A stretch of DNA of 64,000 bases, taken from contig QNQO01000806.1 of the NCBI GenBank assembly GCA_003290165.1, positions 434,001 through 498,000 of the forward strand, read 5' to 3'. Positions 11,689 to 23,871 of this stretch are shown here, piece after piece. A program made the translations under genes and the position numbers. Every line of letters starts with the position of its first letter. The first letter of the stretch is position 1. Below the pieces are notes generated by a model. It had not been told where the DNA came from. It saw only the letters and a list, made by a program, of their open reading frames with translations, and made no database searches. This DNA is from Berberis thunbergii (Eukaryota > Streptophyta > Magnoliopsida > Ranunculales > Berberidaceae).

Positions 11689-12044
11689 GTAAGTATTCTG
11701 TATACATATCTCTTTTTTGGACTTGAGGCTTGGGGAATAATATTTCCATTGTCAGAATTATAGAGCATGTGTTAGTGCTAGAACTAACAAATAAATTGAA
11801 ATAAATGAAGTAATAATTAAAATAAACGAACAAGAATTGAAATAACTATGATAAAAGCTAATTGAAAACAAATAAGAAATTACTATTCTTTCATTCATCA
11901 ACATAAGAACAATGAACAATCCCTTGCCTTATTTATAATACTCTTAACTTCTCTGGCAAGCTAATTAACCTAACTCTAATTGACTAATAATGCTCTAACT
12001 ACTATTTTTACTCTTACTAATTAAGTCCAATTATTATTGATCCT

Positions 12045-12272
12045 GTAAGACAGTATTTATGGCTCTTTGAAGAGCACAATGTCGGAGTTTTTGGTTCTTG
12101 CTGGAGATCATCTATACCGTATGGACTATGTGAAGTTTATTCAAGCTCATAGAGAAACAAATGTTGACATCACTGTTGCTGCGCTGCCAATGGATGAACA
12201 ACGTGCCATTGCATTTGGTCTGATGAAAATTGACGAAGAAGGGCGCATTATTGAATTTGCTGAAAAAGCAAT
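12045..12272 (+). pseudogene. ADP-glucose pyrophosphorylase small subunit fragment
   Basis: AGPase makes ADP-glucose from glucose-1-phosphate and ATP in plastids, the committed step of starch synthesis. The fragment reads [13 protein letters not shown], then after a 1-nt shift near 12086 [20 protein letters not shown], then [20 protein letters not shown] and [18 protein letters not shown]. This is the nucleotidyl-transferase core containing the GDHLYRMDY sugar-nucleotide loop. After FAEK the sequence becomes unrelated. Only about 75 residues of some 520 are present. The small-subunit type is chosen from the [20 protein letters not shown] stretch. Confidence 0.85.
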
Positions 12273-12870
12273 TGCTGGAATTTGCGGATCAGAGGTTGTA
12301 AATGATCTGAATTGATGCACGTGCTGTAACGAATTGTGAATGATCTAAATTTCCGCTGTAATGAATTGTAAATGTTGCTGCTGTAATGAATTGCTTGAAA
12401 GCAATTGCTGGAATTTGTTGATCAGAGGTTGTAAATGCTGTTTTTAAATTTAATAAAAAGTCATATTAAATTTTACTTACCTGATGCAAGAATTGATGCA
12501 CGTGCTGAATTATACTTACCTATAAGATGTAATAAAAAGTCATTTGATAGCAAAAAAAATAAAAAAAACAAAAAAAAAACCCAACGCCACCTCTATTATA
12601 TATGCCTCATATAGACATGAAACCAATGCCTCCAATTCTCCAACTAAGATAAGTTAATTATTTGATTATAAACAAGAAAATAAGGCATGCTATCATATCA
12701 ATCAAGGTGATTTCATTTCTTCCTTGAGATGAGGGGCATTAAGCTAGCATATTAAAAGAGGAAAAAAAGGAAGAATTTTAGAAAAATAAATTACATTAAA
12801 TTAAAACTTACAACTTCCTCCCATAACAATTGCTCCAAAAGCTTATAATCAATTTCTCCAATTATTTTTT

Positions 12871-13506
12871 GTAGTGACCTTTTCACACCACCACTTTTGC
12901 TGAAGGACACCATCTCCCCCTACTTTTTGAAGCACACCGCCACCTTTCTTAAGCACACCACCACTTACTAAAGGACAACATCAATATAAATAAAAGAATC
13001 CAACGCCACTTCTATTCTATTCTCTCCCTCTATTTTCCTCTTTTCTCTCTCAGGGAAAAACACCAGTGCACCACCTCGCCCTGCCCTCGCACCCACCGGC
13101 TGGTCACAACTCTCTTTTTCTTCTTCGAGTTCTTCTCCTATTGTCTTATTTTCTTCCTTTTATCTTCTCCACCACAGTTGGCACCACCCCGCCCCGCCCC
13201 GCCTCCTTTTTATTATCTTTCGCTTGAGGGAAAAATAAATGAGAAGAGGAGAAGGAAGAGGCAGAGGTGAGGCGGTGCTGTCGGCGAAAAAAAAAAAAGA
13301 GAAAAAGAAGAACAACAAATGAGAAGAACAATAAAGGAGAAGAGAAAAGGTGGTGGCGGAGTGGTGTGGTGGGGGTGGTAGTTGTTCCTAAGAGAGAGAA
13401 AAGGAAGAAAGACTCCTTTTATTGGCGGTATCTTTCAGCACATCCAAAAGAAAAATGGGCTAGTGGTGTCCTTCAACAAAAGTGGTGGTGTCAAAAAGTT
13501 GTCCCC
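12871..13506. mobile_element. Mutator-like foldback MITE
   Basis: A 636-base imperfect inverted repeat. The left arm at about 12885-12915 (CACCACCACTTTTGCTGAAG) is matched by its complement at about 13462-13492 (CTTCAACAAAAGTGGTGGTG). The arms continue inward through CT-rich and GA-rich halves with a centre near 13205. Flanks carry the same ten bases, ATTATTTTTT, at 12861-12870 and 13507-13516, a length typical of Mutator-type insertion. No coding capacity is seen. Confidence 0.7.
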
Positions 13507-13516
13507 ATTATTTTTT

Positions 13517-14632
13517 TGTGCCCTCTAGGAAGAGAAGAAAACCCATATTTATAAGAAAATTTTACAAGACTTTCAAAAAAGAATTCAAAAAAATCTTGCA
13601 CAAGCATTGTTTAAGAGCTTTTAAGAAAAGTATTTTAGTTAAATAGTAAGGTTTTGAAGGTTTGTTTGTTTTGGTATTGAAAAGGGATTAGAAAAGGAAA
13701 GATAATTTGATTTGAATTGGAAAGTGGGGTTGACATTGGAGAGAATTTTATTAGGAAATTGTGTAGAAATAAAATTAGAATGTTGTCTAAGAATAGAGTT
13801 GTGGGAGGTTGAGTTGGTTGGATTTGGGCCTTAATGGGTCCAGATTTATGGATCTTAATTGGGTTCTTGCACACATGCTTGTTTGAACTTTATGGTCTTT
13901 GAACTTGGACTACAATTATTTGTCATAAATTTGTTCATAGGCGAAAGTGTGTTTTTCCAAAAAAAATTTGTCATATGCTTGGGTTCCTAAAAATAAACAA
14001 GACACTTGTTAATATAATTATAAAATTTGAGAAATATAAAATTTAAATTTGGAAGGTTTTCGAAACTCATAAACAATCATTTTTCTTAGAATTGCAATAA
14101 GGTTATGATATTATGCGAAAATATGTAAATCTCACTTAAAATGTGAATTTACAACGATACGAGGAAAATAAAATGTTTTTTCAAAGAATGATACTCTAAC
14201 TGCCATTAGAAAAACACTAAAAATGATGTTATTTGGAATTTATCAATAACATACTATCTTTTTCTTTCACACCAAATAAAAGTTCTTACTTTGCACTCAA
14301 AGTTTTCTGCATCAGATGCTTTTATTCCAATGACAATCCCAACTTGCACTTTTGTTGACAATCCCAACATGTGAATGAAAAGCCTGGATTGAAGGTATTA
14401 ATTTGTTGTATTGAACATATTTTAAAGAAATGACAAGAGAATTTTTTTTAAAGAATAAAGGTTTAGTCAGATCTTAAAAAGGTAAAGTCCTAACAATTTC
14501 TTGAATTTCATCTCTGTCTTCTTTGATGGGTAATTATCATCCTCATTATTACTTGTGTAACTGTAATAGAGACAATGAATTGGGAATATCATCGCTCAAT
14601 GGATTTAGAACCTTTGACAAATTATATATATA
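13517..14632. other. No gene seen
   Basis: AT-rich intergenic sequence between the foldback and the LTR retrotransposon. No domain, RNA gene or terminal repeat was recognised. Confidence 0.45.
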
Positions 14633-15201
14633 TGATGCATCCAAAAATCGTGTTCATGTGAGTTTGAACTGCAAAACAATTGTTAGACTGCCAATGACCA
14701 TATTTTTGGTGGTCGATGATACTTCGATGCTTAAGTCAGTAACCCTATTGGAAAAAGGATGTAAATCTAGACAAAACTCAGTTAAAGTTGCATACCTGTG
14801 TCGAACGTCCTCATTACATTTTATAATATCCGCAGTTAACTCTCTGCGTGATTTAAGCATGTGAGGCGCAACGGAAGGAGACGTTTCTTATAACAGTCTC
14901 CTCCTTAATGGAGATACGTTTGCGAGGCGTAACTCCTTCCACGACTCTTTTTTTGTGCAACGTTCATCTTCTTTATGAGAGAACTCGTGTCAGACCTTGA
15001 TTCGGGCTCTGATACGTTTGGGCCTGGATTTAGGCCTTGTTTATGTTTCCTTATTGATGGGCCTCATATGGGCCTCTGTAGTTGGTTTTATCCTTCTTGG
15101 GCTTTATGAGCTGACCCAATAGGCTGGATGCTATATCCTCGTGATGAATCTCTATGCCACGTGTACGGACGTGATGATTGGTCCATTTTGATGTATCATC
15201 A
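14633..15201 (-). repeat. 3' LTR of the retrotransposon
   Basis: 569 bases, TG...CA on both strands, closely similar to the right copy over its whole length, for example the shared CTCTATGCCACGTGTACG block. The two copies differ by many substitutions and small indels, so the insertion is not recent. Confidence 0.85.
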
Positions 15202-15214
15202 GCTACCCCCCTTT
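15202..15214 (-). promoter_or_regulatory. Polypurine tract
   Basis: On the minus strand TTAAAGGGGGGTAGC abuts the 3' LTR start, as expected for the plus-strand primer of reverse transcription. Confidence 0.65.
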
Positions 15215-15589
15215 AATTTGTGGGCATGCTGACGTGGCCATTAACTTTGTTACGGTTCGACCAACTACATTTTCGCGAGTTGGTGTCTCGATTATTTGCT
15301 TGCCGGTTCATTTTTGCACACATTTTTGGGATTTTACATAGTAATCATATCTCGCACGTTGTCCCACGAGCCATCCCTTCATTGCTTCGCTTTATAAAAA
15401 CAGATGTGATGACTTCATTTTCTCTCTTCACGCTATCTTTGAATTTAGGGTTTGCACATCCCTTAATGTTATCATTTTCGTTCATTCTCACGATGTTTGT
15501 TGGTGAAAAGCTAAGTGGTAAGTAGCTAACTCTGTGTGAGGCTCATTATTCTCCTAACAAAGCTTTTCAGGCGACGTTGGACAATCTTT

Positions 15590-17981
15590 GTTCTGATTAT
15601 AATCCCCCACCTGACCACGAGATTATCCTGCCTGGATAAGATGATGACCCTTGTAATCCAAAGGCTGGGTATATCGCACTGTATCCGTGCATGTTTTCTT
15701 TTTGTTTTCGATTTCCAGTTTCTGAGCTATTCTGGGAGTATCTGAACTTTCTGGGTATTCCTCCTTCCCAAATCGGTCCCAATGGTTGGAAGGTGATGGT
15801 CTCTTCTTACGCGAGGGCTATTCTATCCGGCATTTCTTGACTGTGAAGGTTTTGCATTTAGTAGTTGGTCTGTTGGTGAATAGGAATATTTGTTTTCTCC
15901 TTTCTCTAGAGTATTTCAAGAAACTTAAAGATGATATTCGGGATTGGTCACGGCGTTGGTTTATGTTTTCGTGAATTTTGGCTACTTCCAATTGCGAGGT
16001 CATTTGATTTTCTGATCATTATGTTTTCCCAATAAACAGAAGAATCTTCACTTGACTGCGGAGGACCAAAATATCAGTGATCAATTCTGAAAGCTTCACC
16101 GATTTCTTATGGAGGAATTTCTTTTCGAGGGTATCCTGGAGCGTAGTGGTTTGTACACTATGAGAGAAGTGGAACGACCTTTACTTACTGAGTCTCGTGC
16201 TAAGCCCTTAGATGCTCATGCTACTCGTGTTGGAGTTAATGATGTTAGCATTGATTGAAAAGTGAGCTCGGATTGGCGGCTTATGGATCTCCATGCTCAT
16301 ATCACAGTCCATGCTTCAAGAAAAAGAAAGCTTGCAAGGTCTACGAGTCTGTCAAGGCGATTCCTAGTAGACCTTGGTCAGGTTTCGAGGAAGAAACGAC
16401 TTTCTAATCGTGGTTTTTCTCGAATTGTGTCCCGTCGAATCTTGTTCAGGATGTTACGGGGGTTGCGTCTCGCCCAAGTCTGTCTCACGACGATGTTGCA
16501 AAAGAAGATCGTGATTCTATCGAGGAGGTTGAGGAGCTGGGGCTCGTGTTGAAAAGGAGCGAAAAGGAGACTACTCGTCCGCTGGACGATAATGAGAGGA
16601 ATCTTTTTTCTGTTTACGGTGTCTCAGACACTGCTGAGTTGTCTAATGATGATCCCCGGGTCATTAATGAAAATATGTTTCAGATAGCGGTGGAGCAGTC
16701 TAAAGACATTGGTGGGGGTCAGAATTTCAGGGATCACTCTCATTATCCTTCTATTGATGTCAGCGAAGCAACTGGGTTCCTAGTTTCCTCTCTTGGTCAT
16801 CAGGTTTCTCCTGCTCCCACTGCTACCGATAGCCCTGCCCTTGCCCTTGCTCCGGATGTTTCTTGACGAGAGGGTTAACGTGGTTTTCCATTGTTAATGT
16901 TATTCCTTCTGTTCTTCTTGCTGGCAAGGTGGTTATTCAGTGCTCCTAGATCCTCATGTCCTTCATCCATGGATTAGTTGGATTAAGCCAGGCTCAAAGG
17001 ATTTTCGTATCAAGTCTGATGGCAAGTTCTATTGGTTCACTCAGCTTGATGTGCAGAACGATACACGGAGGTTGATAAATGCATGGCACAGGCGGTTGGT
17101 GGAAAACCTTCGATGCATGTACTTGAACCGTTTGATCACATCGACCACAGTCTTGACCAGATAATGGACGGGATGAATCATCTTGCCTATGCAGGGGTAA
17201 TGGGCTCGATTTATCGAGTTGGTCATGATCAAGTGGCTCTGCTGGAGAGGAGATTGGCGGCACTATTGTTGGTATTTTCTCATGTTCTTTCTCAATTTGA
17301 TATGTTGAAAATGCAATGCGCGAACTGGGAGAAAGCTACAGGGGCTGCTAGAACGTCATTGATGGAGGCAAAGGATATGCAGCATCAGTCCACTGCTGAG
17401 CTTGCTATTTGAAAGCCAAGTTAGATGGGGTTTGCACCCGTCTAAGTGATGTGGAAAAAGAGTTATCCGCTGAGAAAGCAGCTTTCGATGAAGCTTCTCG
17501 TGCTGAATTGGAGCAATCCGTTATGTGTGATACCACAGAGAGGCGGGTGTAACAGATAATTATTGCACTTAATGATGTCAAGGCAGATGCTTCCGATATG
17601 CTTTCTACCACTGAAGAGAAGCTTGCCGCGGCAAAAAATGAACTCACTACTGCTAAGGATAGGCTCCGTATAGTCAAAGCCGAAGATTGGATGCGAGTTG
17701 TTGACGGGCGGGTTGAGCTTCTTGATTACATCGAGGGGATCGCCAAAGATTTGTCTAAGTATCATCACCTGCTCGATGAAGCTTTTGAGGATGATGATGT
17801 CAAAGAATCTGCTTCAGCAGCTGAGAAGCCATCCCTCTTTTTACAATTGAGATCCCAAGAGCCATTATTATTCCTCTCCCCCGAAAAAATTTCTTATCTT
17901 GTTCCAGCAAATGATGATCCTGCCATTGCTTCTGTTTCTTCTCCTATTTCTTTATCTCCTTCTCCTGATGTAATAGAGTAG
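15590..17981 (+). pseudogene. Antisense ORF of the retrotransposon, coiled-coil protein of 'putative gypsy type transposon' kind
   Basis: The plus strand, opposite to the element's own direction, holds a long degenerate coding region. Near 15690-15840 it reads RFPVSELFWEYLNFLGIPPS then QIGPNGWKVMVSSYARAI, resembling the PF04195 (Transposase_28) domain of plant retroelement proteins. Near 15930-15980 a DDIRDWSRRWFMF block follows. From about 17100 to 17790 the protein becomes an Ala/Glu/Leu-rich coiled coil (for example 17598-17790, TTEEKLAAAKNELTTAKDRL). Several stops and shifts (near 15838, 16552, 16864, 17410, 17550) break it. Function is unknown. Antisense ORFs of this kind are reported in Tat-lineage gypsy elements. 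Confidence 0.6.
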
Positions 17982-18299
17982 TATTATCAATAAAAATTGA
18001 CTTTTGTTGTTTTTTTATTTTCGGTTTTGTTGTAGTTGTCGTGGCTTTTGCATTGAATTTTTTATAGCTGCTTTTGTGCTTAGGCTCATCGTATGTCTAA
18101 TGGTGGGTCACTGTTGTCCTTCCTGATTTGCCGCAAAGAGTTGTTTTTTTCATGTATTTCTTCGAATCGCATTGACTTGCTCCCTTAATTCTGACTTTGT
18201 GTTTGTCAACTCAAAGTTTTTTTGTTAAGTCAACTTATTTGTTGAAAATATCCTCCGTTACTCAAAATCTTGGGCGACTTGAAGTTTTTTGGGTAGTAA

Positions 18300-18760
18300 G
18301 TTGATTCGAGTGTCCAACTTTTAGTTCATTAACTCGACATCTTGGTCGACTCAAAGTTTATGTGTTTAGTTGACTCAGGTGTCCAACTTTTACTTCGTTA
18401 AATTGACATCTTGGTCTACTCAAAGATTTTGTATTTAGTTGACTCGGGTGTTCAACATATACTTCATTAACTCGACAACTCGGTCGACTAAAAGTTTGTG
18501 TTTAGTTGACTTGGGTGTCCGACCTTTACTTCGTTTGCTTGACGTCTTGGTCAATTCAAAGTTTTTTGTGTTTAGTTGACTCGGGTTTCCAACCTTTACT
18601 TCGTTAGCTCGACATCTCGCTTGATTCGAAGTTTTTTGTGTTCAGTTGACTCGGGTGTCCAACCTTTACTTTGTTAGTTCAACATCTCGGTTGATTCGTA
18701 GTTTTTTGTGTTTAGTCGACTCGGGTGTCCAACCTTTATTTCGTGGTTGATCAGACCAGA
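18300..18760. repeat. Minisatellite inside the retrotransposon, about 69-bp period, seven copies
   Basis: Copies of GTTGACTCGGGTGTCCAAC start at 18300, 18369, 18438, 18505, 18575, 18645 and 18715, with looser copies upstream to about 18190. The array lies between the antisense ORF and the gag. Tandem subrepeats in the untranslated part of the internal region are a known trait of Tat/Ogre-lineage elements. Confidence 0.85.
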
Positions 18761-19119
18761 AGTTATTGTATTTGACTTTTGTCGTTTAATTGCTTTGTAC
18801 GGCTAATTCATTAACGTTTCTATTTTATTGTTCGCGCGAAAATTTGAGGCTTCTGAATTCGTAATCTTATTGATATTTCCTTTTTGATGTTTTCACCAGC
18901 CTTAGCCATTAAGGCATTTACGCTGGTTCGTAATACGGTTTGCTTTGTCTTCCCTTGCTCGTTGATGGCATTTGTATTAGAAATTGGTGTTTTCTGTTGC
19001 TTTGTTTTTCTTTGTTTTGTCCTCGTATGTTGTGTATGATGTTGTAACTGGCAGGCTCAAGGTGTTTTTCTATCCGATGGCTGAGTAATATTGGCTTGTT
19101 TGATCGTGCTTATGTCATT

Positions 19120-19239
19120 ACCAAACTTTTCGATCGCATTTTAGTCAACACCAAACTGTCCAATCATGTTCGCATCAGCACCGAATTGTCCAATCATGCT
19201 CACATCAACACCAAATCGTTCAGCCACGCTGATGTTGTC
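19120..19239 (-). repeat. 30-bp tandem repeat encoding a 10-residue repeat on the minus strand
   Basis: Four units of 30 bases begin with ACCAAACT/ACCGAATT-type text. Because the period is a multiple of three, the minus strand reads as repeated decapeptides of the form MIGQFGADAN. The repeats lie in an open frame (19386-19141) downstream of the gag, so they may be a repeated tail of the gag-derived protein. Confidence 0.65.
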
Positions 19240-19499
19240 TCCGTGTTTGGTGTTAACCATCAGGGTTTGGTCGTGTGTGTGGCTTCCAGCCTTGTCATTA
19301 GTGATTCGGGTCGAGCTTGCATCCTCTGGTGAGATCTTTTGACTCGTACTAGTTGGTTGATGCAAACTTCTCCATGTTTTGTGCATTCATGAAGTGTTTT
19401 GTCAGTACCCTTGTTATTATATAAATCAGTTCGAGTGAGGAGTTCACCTAGTTGTTTCGTGTGCTTTGCTTCCTCTGGCTATGTAGTATGCGGCGTATG

Positions 19500-20997
19500 C
19501 TAGCTCCATGGACTATTCTTTCGATCCCGCAACATTGTCTACTTTCTCCTTCCATGTGAGTTGTTTATCTAGCATTCCGATGAACTCGTCGAGTCGTCCT
19601 TTCTAAGCCCAGTGTTCGATTTCGTCTTTTAAATTGTTGCATTCTTTGGTATCGTGTCCATGATCCTTATGGAAGCAACTTTATTTGTTTTTGTCTCTCC
19701 CTTCCGGGTCTCCTCTCATCCGAAACGACCAATTGACGTTATCCCATTTCGCTATGTGTTTCAGTATATTTGTTCGACTTGTTTTTAGGGTTGTATATGG
19801 CTTGTATGTGGTCTTCATCACACTCGTTACCCGGTTGTGTTGAGTCTGTGTTGGTTGTAGCTTTTCATATTTTGTCGTCGTGAATCACTACTTTCGCCAC
19901 TTTGATGGGTTGCTGCCCTCCCATTGTCCGTAATCCTGTCTTCTTTTCTCATTTCTTTCCCGCTTCCTTGAAAGATTTTCTCTTTTTTGGTCAATTTTTT
20001 CCTGGCTGCCTTCATCTCCTTAAGGGAGGTATGTTTTGTGCTATTTTTAGCAGGATTGCCATGCCCTTTGAAGGTTCCAGTTTAAGAGCATAAAAAGGGG
20101 CCTTTATTCAATCCGGACACAAAGATTGCAGCGGCTGTATCGTCGCTACATCCATCAATCATCGTCAATTCATTGGTAAAGAGGATGACATATTCCCGTA
20201 TTGTTTATTCGAGCTTATGCCTGACATGCAAGATGTAGTGTGGCCCTTTTCTCATTCGTTACCTTTCGATGAATTTGGTGTTGAAAGCGGTGGCCAAAGC
20301 TTGAAAGTAATCTATTGACCTCGGTGGTAGGCTATTGAACCACTTCATTGTTGTGGACATGAGGCTAATAGGGAATGTCCTACATAAGATCGATTTCGTG
20401 GTCTCCTTCAGGGGCATCATGTGGTGGAAATGTCTCAAGTGATCAGTTGGGTCGGAAGTGCCATCATATACTTTGAATTTTGACGGAGTGAACTTTTCGG
20501 CATTGCCATTTTCATGAGGGCGTCGGAGAACGGCGATTTTGTCAACTTGTATAATATGTTGGGATATGTGGCTTCTATTCTGAACAAGATTTCGCTAAGT
20601 GTCCCTTCACACAGCAGATTCTTGCTTCGAAAGAGCTTGCTGCTTTCAAAGTTTCCTTGTTGAGGTTCTACTGGGACTTCATCACTCCCTTGAGTTCGTT
20701 GGTGGAATTTTGTCGTGGCGATGCCTAAATAAGATTGGCTAGCTGAATGCGTTCCTAGGTGATCTTCTCTAGCATCTTTGTTATGTGACCCAACCGGGTT
20801 ATGAACAAATCCACCCGAGGGTCTGTGGCAGTGTCGCCGGATGCTTGGGTTGTATGGACTACTGTGTGCTGTGGTTCTGCATTCTTGAACACTATTGGTC
20901 CTGTGATTTGGGCCGCTTATTCTCCTCTAGCTCTCAGTGATGCATCGGTGGGAGAGTTGTCATAATTATTACTGGATTGAGGATCTGCAGACTGCAT
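19500..20997 (-). pseudogene. Retrotransposon gag, degenerate
   Basis: Gag forms the virus-like particle that packages element RNA. A minus-strand ATG at 20997 lies shortly inside the primer binding site. The frame has an early stop near 20925. The retrotrans_gag (PF03732-like) core is clear around 20300-20520: FTPSKFKVYDGTSDPTDHLR, FHHMMPLKETTKSILCRTFP, then MKWFNSLPPRSIDYFQALAT. Near 19620-19690 it reads CFHKDHGHDTKECNNLKDEI, the CX2-H-HDTxxC region seen at the gag/protease junction of plant gypsy elements. No protease or pol follows. Confidence 0.8.
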
Positions 20998-21089
20998 TAT
21001 TTTCTCTGATGGCTTGTTGATCTTTTGTCAGGTTGTGGTGAGCTTTGTCACTGTATGTTTTGTTTTTAAAAAGGAAATTCACCGTTCCC

Positions 21090-21106
21090 CACGGACGGCA
21101 CCAAAC
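21090..21106 (-). promoter_or_regulatory. Primer binding site
   Basis: Directly inside the 5' LTR on the minus strand the sequence reads GTTTGGTGCCGTCCGTGGGG. It resembles the TTGGCGCCGTCTGTGGGAA type following the 5' LTR in many plant gypsy elements, with one change in the TGGCGCC core. Confidence 0.6.
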
Positions 21107-21759
21107 TGATGTGTCCAAAAATCGTTCTCCTGTGAGTTTGACGTGCAAAACAATTGTTGAACTACCATGGACCACCTTTTTGGTGGCCGGATGCACTCTG
21201 ATGTTTAAGTCAGTAACTCTGTTGGAAGAATGATGTAAATCTGTACAAAACTCAGTTAAAGTTTCATACTTGTGTCAAATGTCCTCTTTACCCTTTTATA
21301 ATGGCCGTAGTTAACTCTCTATGAGACTTAAGCATATGAGGCTCAACGGAAGGAAATGTTTCTTGTAACAGTCTCCTCCTTAATGGAGATGCGTTCGCGG
21401 AGGCGTAACTTTTTCCGCGTCTCTTTTTTGGTGCAACGTTCCTCTTCTTTAACACAGAACTGGTGTCGGACCTGGATTCAGGCCCTGTTTACGTTTTCTC
21501 ATTGGCGGGCCTCGTCTGAGCCTCTGTAGTTGGCTTTATTTTTTCTTGGGCTTTACAAGGTTACCCAATAGCACTAGACCACAATTGCTTATTAATAGCA
21601 TTTGGTAATAGCATTTTCTTGCTTATGCTATAAAAAGTCTGTGTTTTAATAATATTTTAATCTTAAAACACTGTGAATAAAAGCAGGAAATCAAATACAT
21701 AAAATCGTTTATTATTTCACCCAAAATTTTTAACGCGCGATCGTTCTAACCTAGAAGGG

Positions 21760-22041
21760 GAGAACAACACCTCCCTCTCCCTCTCGCTCCCCTTTTTTGC
21801 GTCGCTTTCCTTCCCTTTTCTCTCACCCTGCTCCTTATCTCCGTTGCTCTCCCTCCCCCACTCCATCGCTCTCTCTCTTTCTCGCTCGCCCTCTCTTTCG
21901 TTCTCCCTGTCTCTCGCTCTCAAGCTGTGGCTCTCTCTCGATGGAGCTGTTGTTGTTGTCTCTCCGTGGTGCTCATCTCTCTCTTTATCCAAACGATCGT
22001 CAGTCCTTCATCTCTCAAGCTCGAATTCAACTTTTCAATCA
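21760..22041 (+). other. CT-rich leader and possible first exon of a chimeric transcript
   Basis: A pyrimidine-rich tract (21765-21930) resembling a plant 5' UTR or TC-rich core promoter, followed by an ATG at 21941 and a frame starting MELLLLSLRGAHLSL, ending at CAATCAG before GTAATTTTG (22041). A second exon-like piece at about 22330-22446 (TTNRDFPFPPIELFTQ...SYEPTFK) ends before GTAAGC. I do not recognise the protein. The arrangement suggests that the captured exons were acquired with, or placed behind, a promoter and leader. Confidence 0.45.
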
Positions 22042-23106
22042 GGTAATTTTGTTTATCTCTATTGATAATTCACAACAATGAATTGATTCCAAGTTGAATT
22101 TGGTAAACTATTACTCTTTGCACTCTCAAGATCTTTTGATTAGCATCTGTTTTCTTGGATGATTTGTTGAAAAGTTTGTATCTTTTCTGTTGTTAGGTTT
22201 TCTTGCTTATTGAGTTTTTCTGAATTGGTTGACAATGCAGTATGCTAGAATTATTTGTTTGAATTAGGGATTTTTATGCTACTGTTAGGTAGGGAATTCT
22301 ATTTTCTCTTGTTTTTCTTTTCTATTAATAGAATCACAACAAACAGAGATTTCCCCTTTCCTCCAATTGAGCTTTTCACTCAATCAAGCCCTCTAAACAT
22401 TGGTTTCCCTATTGATGCTAAGTTCAGCTATGAACCCACTTTCAAGTAAGCAAATTCATCCACAAAAAACTACTTATTTTGTGTAATTTATCACAAATTT
22501 TTACCCTTTGTTTCAGTTTTTGTTTTGCACGTTTTATGTGGGAGTTTACTCAGTTGCATGTGCGTTGATTGTGCTTTCTTTGTCTATTTTCTTGTGCTCT
22601 GTTACATTGGTGAGTCTAGGAAGAACTAAGTATTTCACCATCTTCTTTTATTGATTTGGTGAGTTGGTCTTCATTGGTAGAATTCTTTTAATTCTCTATC
22701 TCTCTCTCTCTTTTTATAATATATTTATTCAGGGAAGTTTCAGTGCAACTTTTGTTGATAGTCTGGTCGACAGAAGAAGGTCAGTCGACTTATTGTTATT
22801 TGCAACTGTTCTTTTTCTTCGAATGTCTGAAAAATTCGCACCTTAGGACACATTTGTGGAAATTTTATGACAATATGATCTTATACCCTCAAAAAGTAAC
22901 CAATAGAGATAGAAAAGAAGATCAGCTGGTGGATACATGGTATTCACTTGAACTACGTTCAAATATGCCTTTGGCTATAAACTGTCAGATATATACTGGT
23001 ATATTTCCAACCCTGGCTATATGTACTGAATGTTGAGCATAGATTTCAGAATTCTCTTTCTGCAATCGGATTCATTAGGAGCTTGCAATATATACTTTTT
23101 TTTTAG

Positions 23107-23871
23107 TTGCACTACTGATTATGGTTGGATTACTGGACATAGCTATGTTACTCATGGTCCATTTTTGAATCGAGCTTTTGTTTTAAATTTTGAAGGGGTA
23201 ATTACCTTGATACGGATATAATCAGACTGCATTCAGATTCCATAGAATTTTCTATGTTCCCATAAGGATGAGATTTTAGGGCTTGAGCAGTTCATATTAT
23301 TTAGGTTATCTGCATATATTTGTCAATCGTTCACAAAATGTGTAGCACCGATACTTTTTATTTTTAATTTTTATGACCATGTGCATTTATATATTATTGA
23401 GTCATATAAACAAACCCAAACCTGACATCTTGAGTAGGTTAGATGCATGGCTGAATTGTACAGTAAGGCATTTCACGAGACACCTACCCCCCATCCCCTA
23501 AGAAGACCACAAAGGCGGCCTCAAGCAATAAATTTCTGACTCCACACATTTCCTCTAGATGAGACTGTCTTTAGAGATAATACTAGGAGTTTAGGAAAGA
23601 TAACCATATTAAGTTCAAATTTGAGTTGACAAAGTGTGATGACCCTACTATTGGTCATTTCGATCGCATTCTGTTACTACTCTGAAAAAGAAACATTGCT
23701 TCAATTTCTAGATATGATTCCATTTCTTTGTAATAACATAACAGTGGCTGCTTGCATGCACCAAACTATCCAGATCCTAAACGTTGTTGGGACATTATAG
23801 ATAAGTACCAAGTGACAATATTTTATGATGTCCCAACACTGGTGCGATTCCTCATGCGAGATGGTGATGAG
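23107..23871 (+). pseudogene. ACS: Acetyl-CoA synthetase fragment, two exons
   Basis: ACS activates acetate to acetyl-CoA via acetyl-AMP. Exon 23107-23197 reads [20 protein letters not shown]; exon 23757-23871 reads APNYPDPKRCWDIIDKYQVT then IFYDVPTLVRFLMRDGDE. These are consecutive exons of the adenylate-forming domain. Substitutions at conserved positions (the family has [17 protein letters not shown] and FYTAPT) show decay. Catalytic P-loop and C-terminal Lys regions are absent. Confidence 0.85.

Noticed and set aside
10489..12877. CACTA element from CACTACAAGAAAAGTC (10489) to TTTTTTGTAGTG (12877)
   Set aside because: Flanking triplets (TAT and ACC) do not match, and the right string lies in the target duplication and arm of the Mutator-like foldback.
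13146..13554. Opposed reading frames in 13146-13554 as small proteins
   Set aside because: They are low-complexity Lys/Arg/Ser runs created by the GA/CT arms of the foldback.
15202..21106. Plus orientation of the LTR retrotransposon, suggested by the long plus-strand ORF
   Set aside because: The PBS-like TGGTGCCG text, the gag and the polypurine tract all fit only the minus orientation.
21717..22081. Overlapping Ser/Leu-rich and Glu/Arg-rich frames as genes
   Set aside because: They are translations of the CT-rich leader tract on both strands; only the possible ATG at 21941 is noted.
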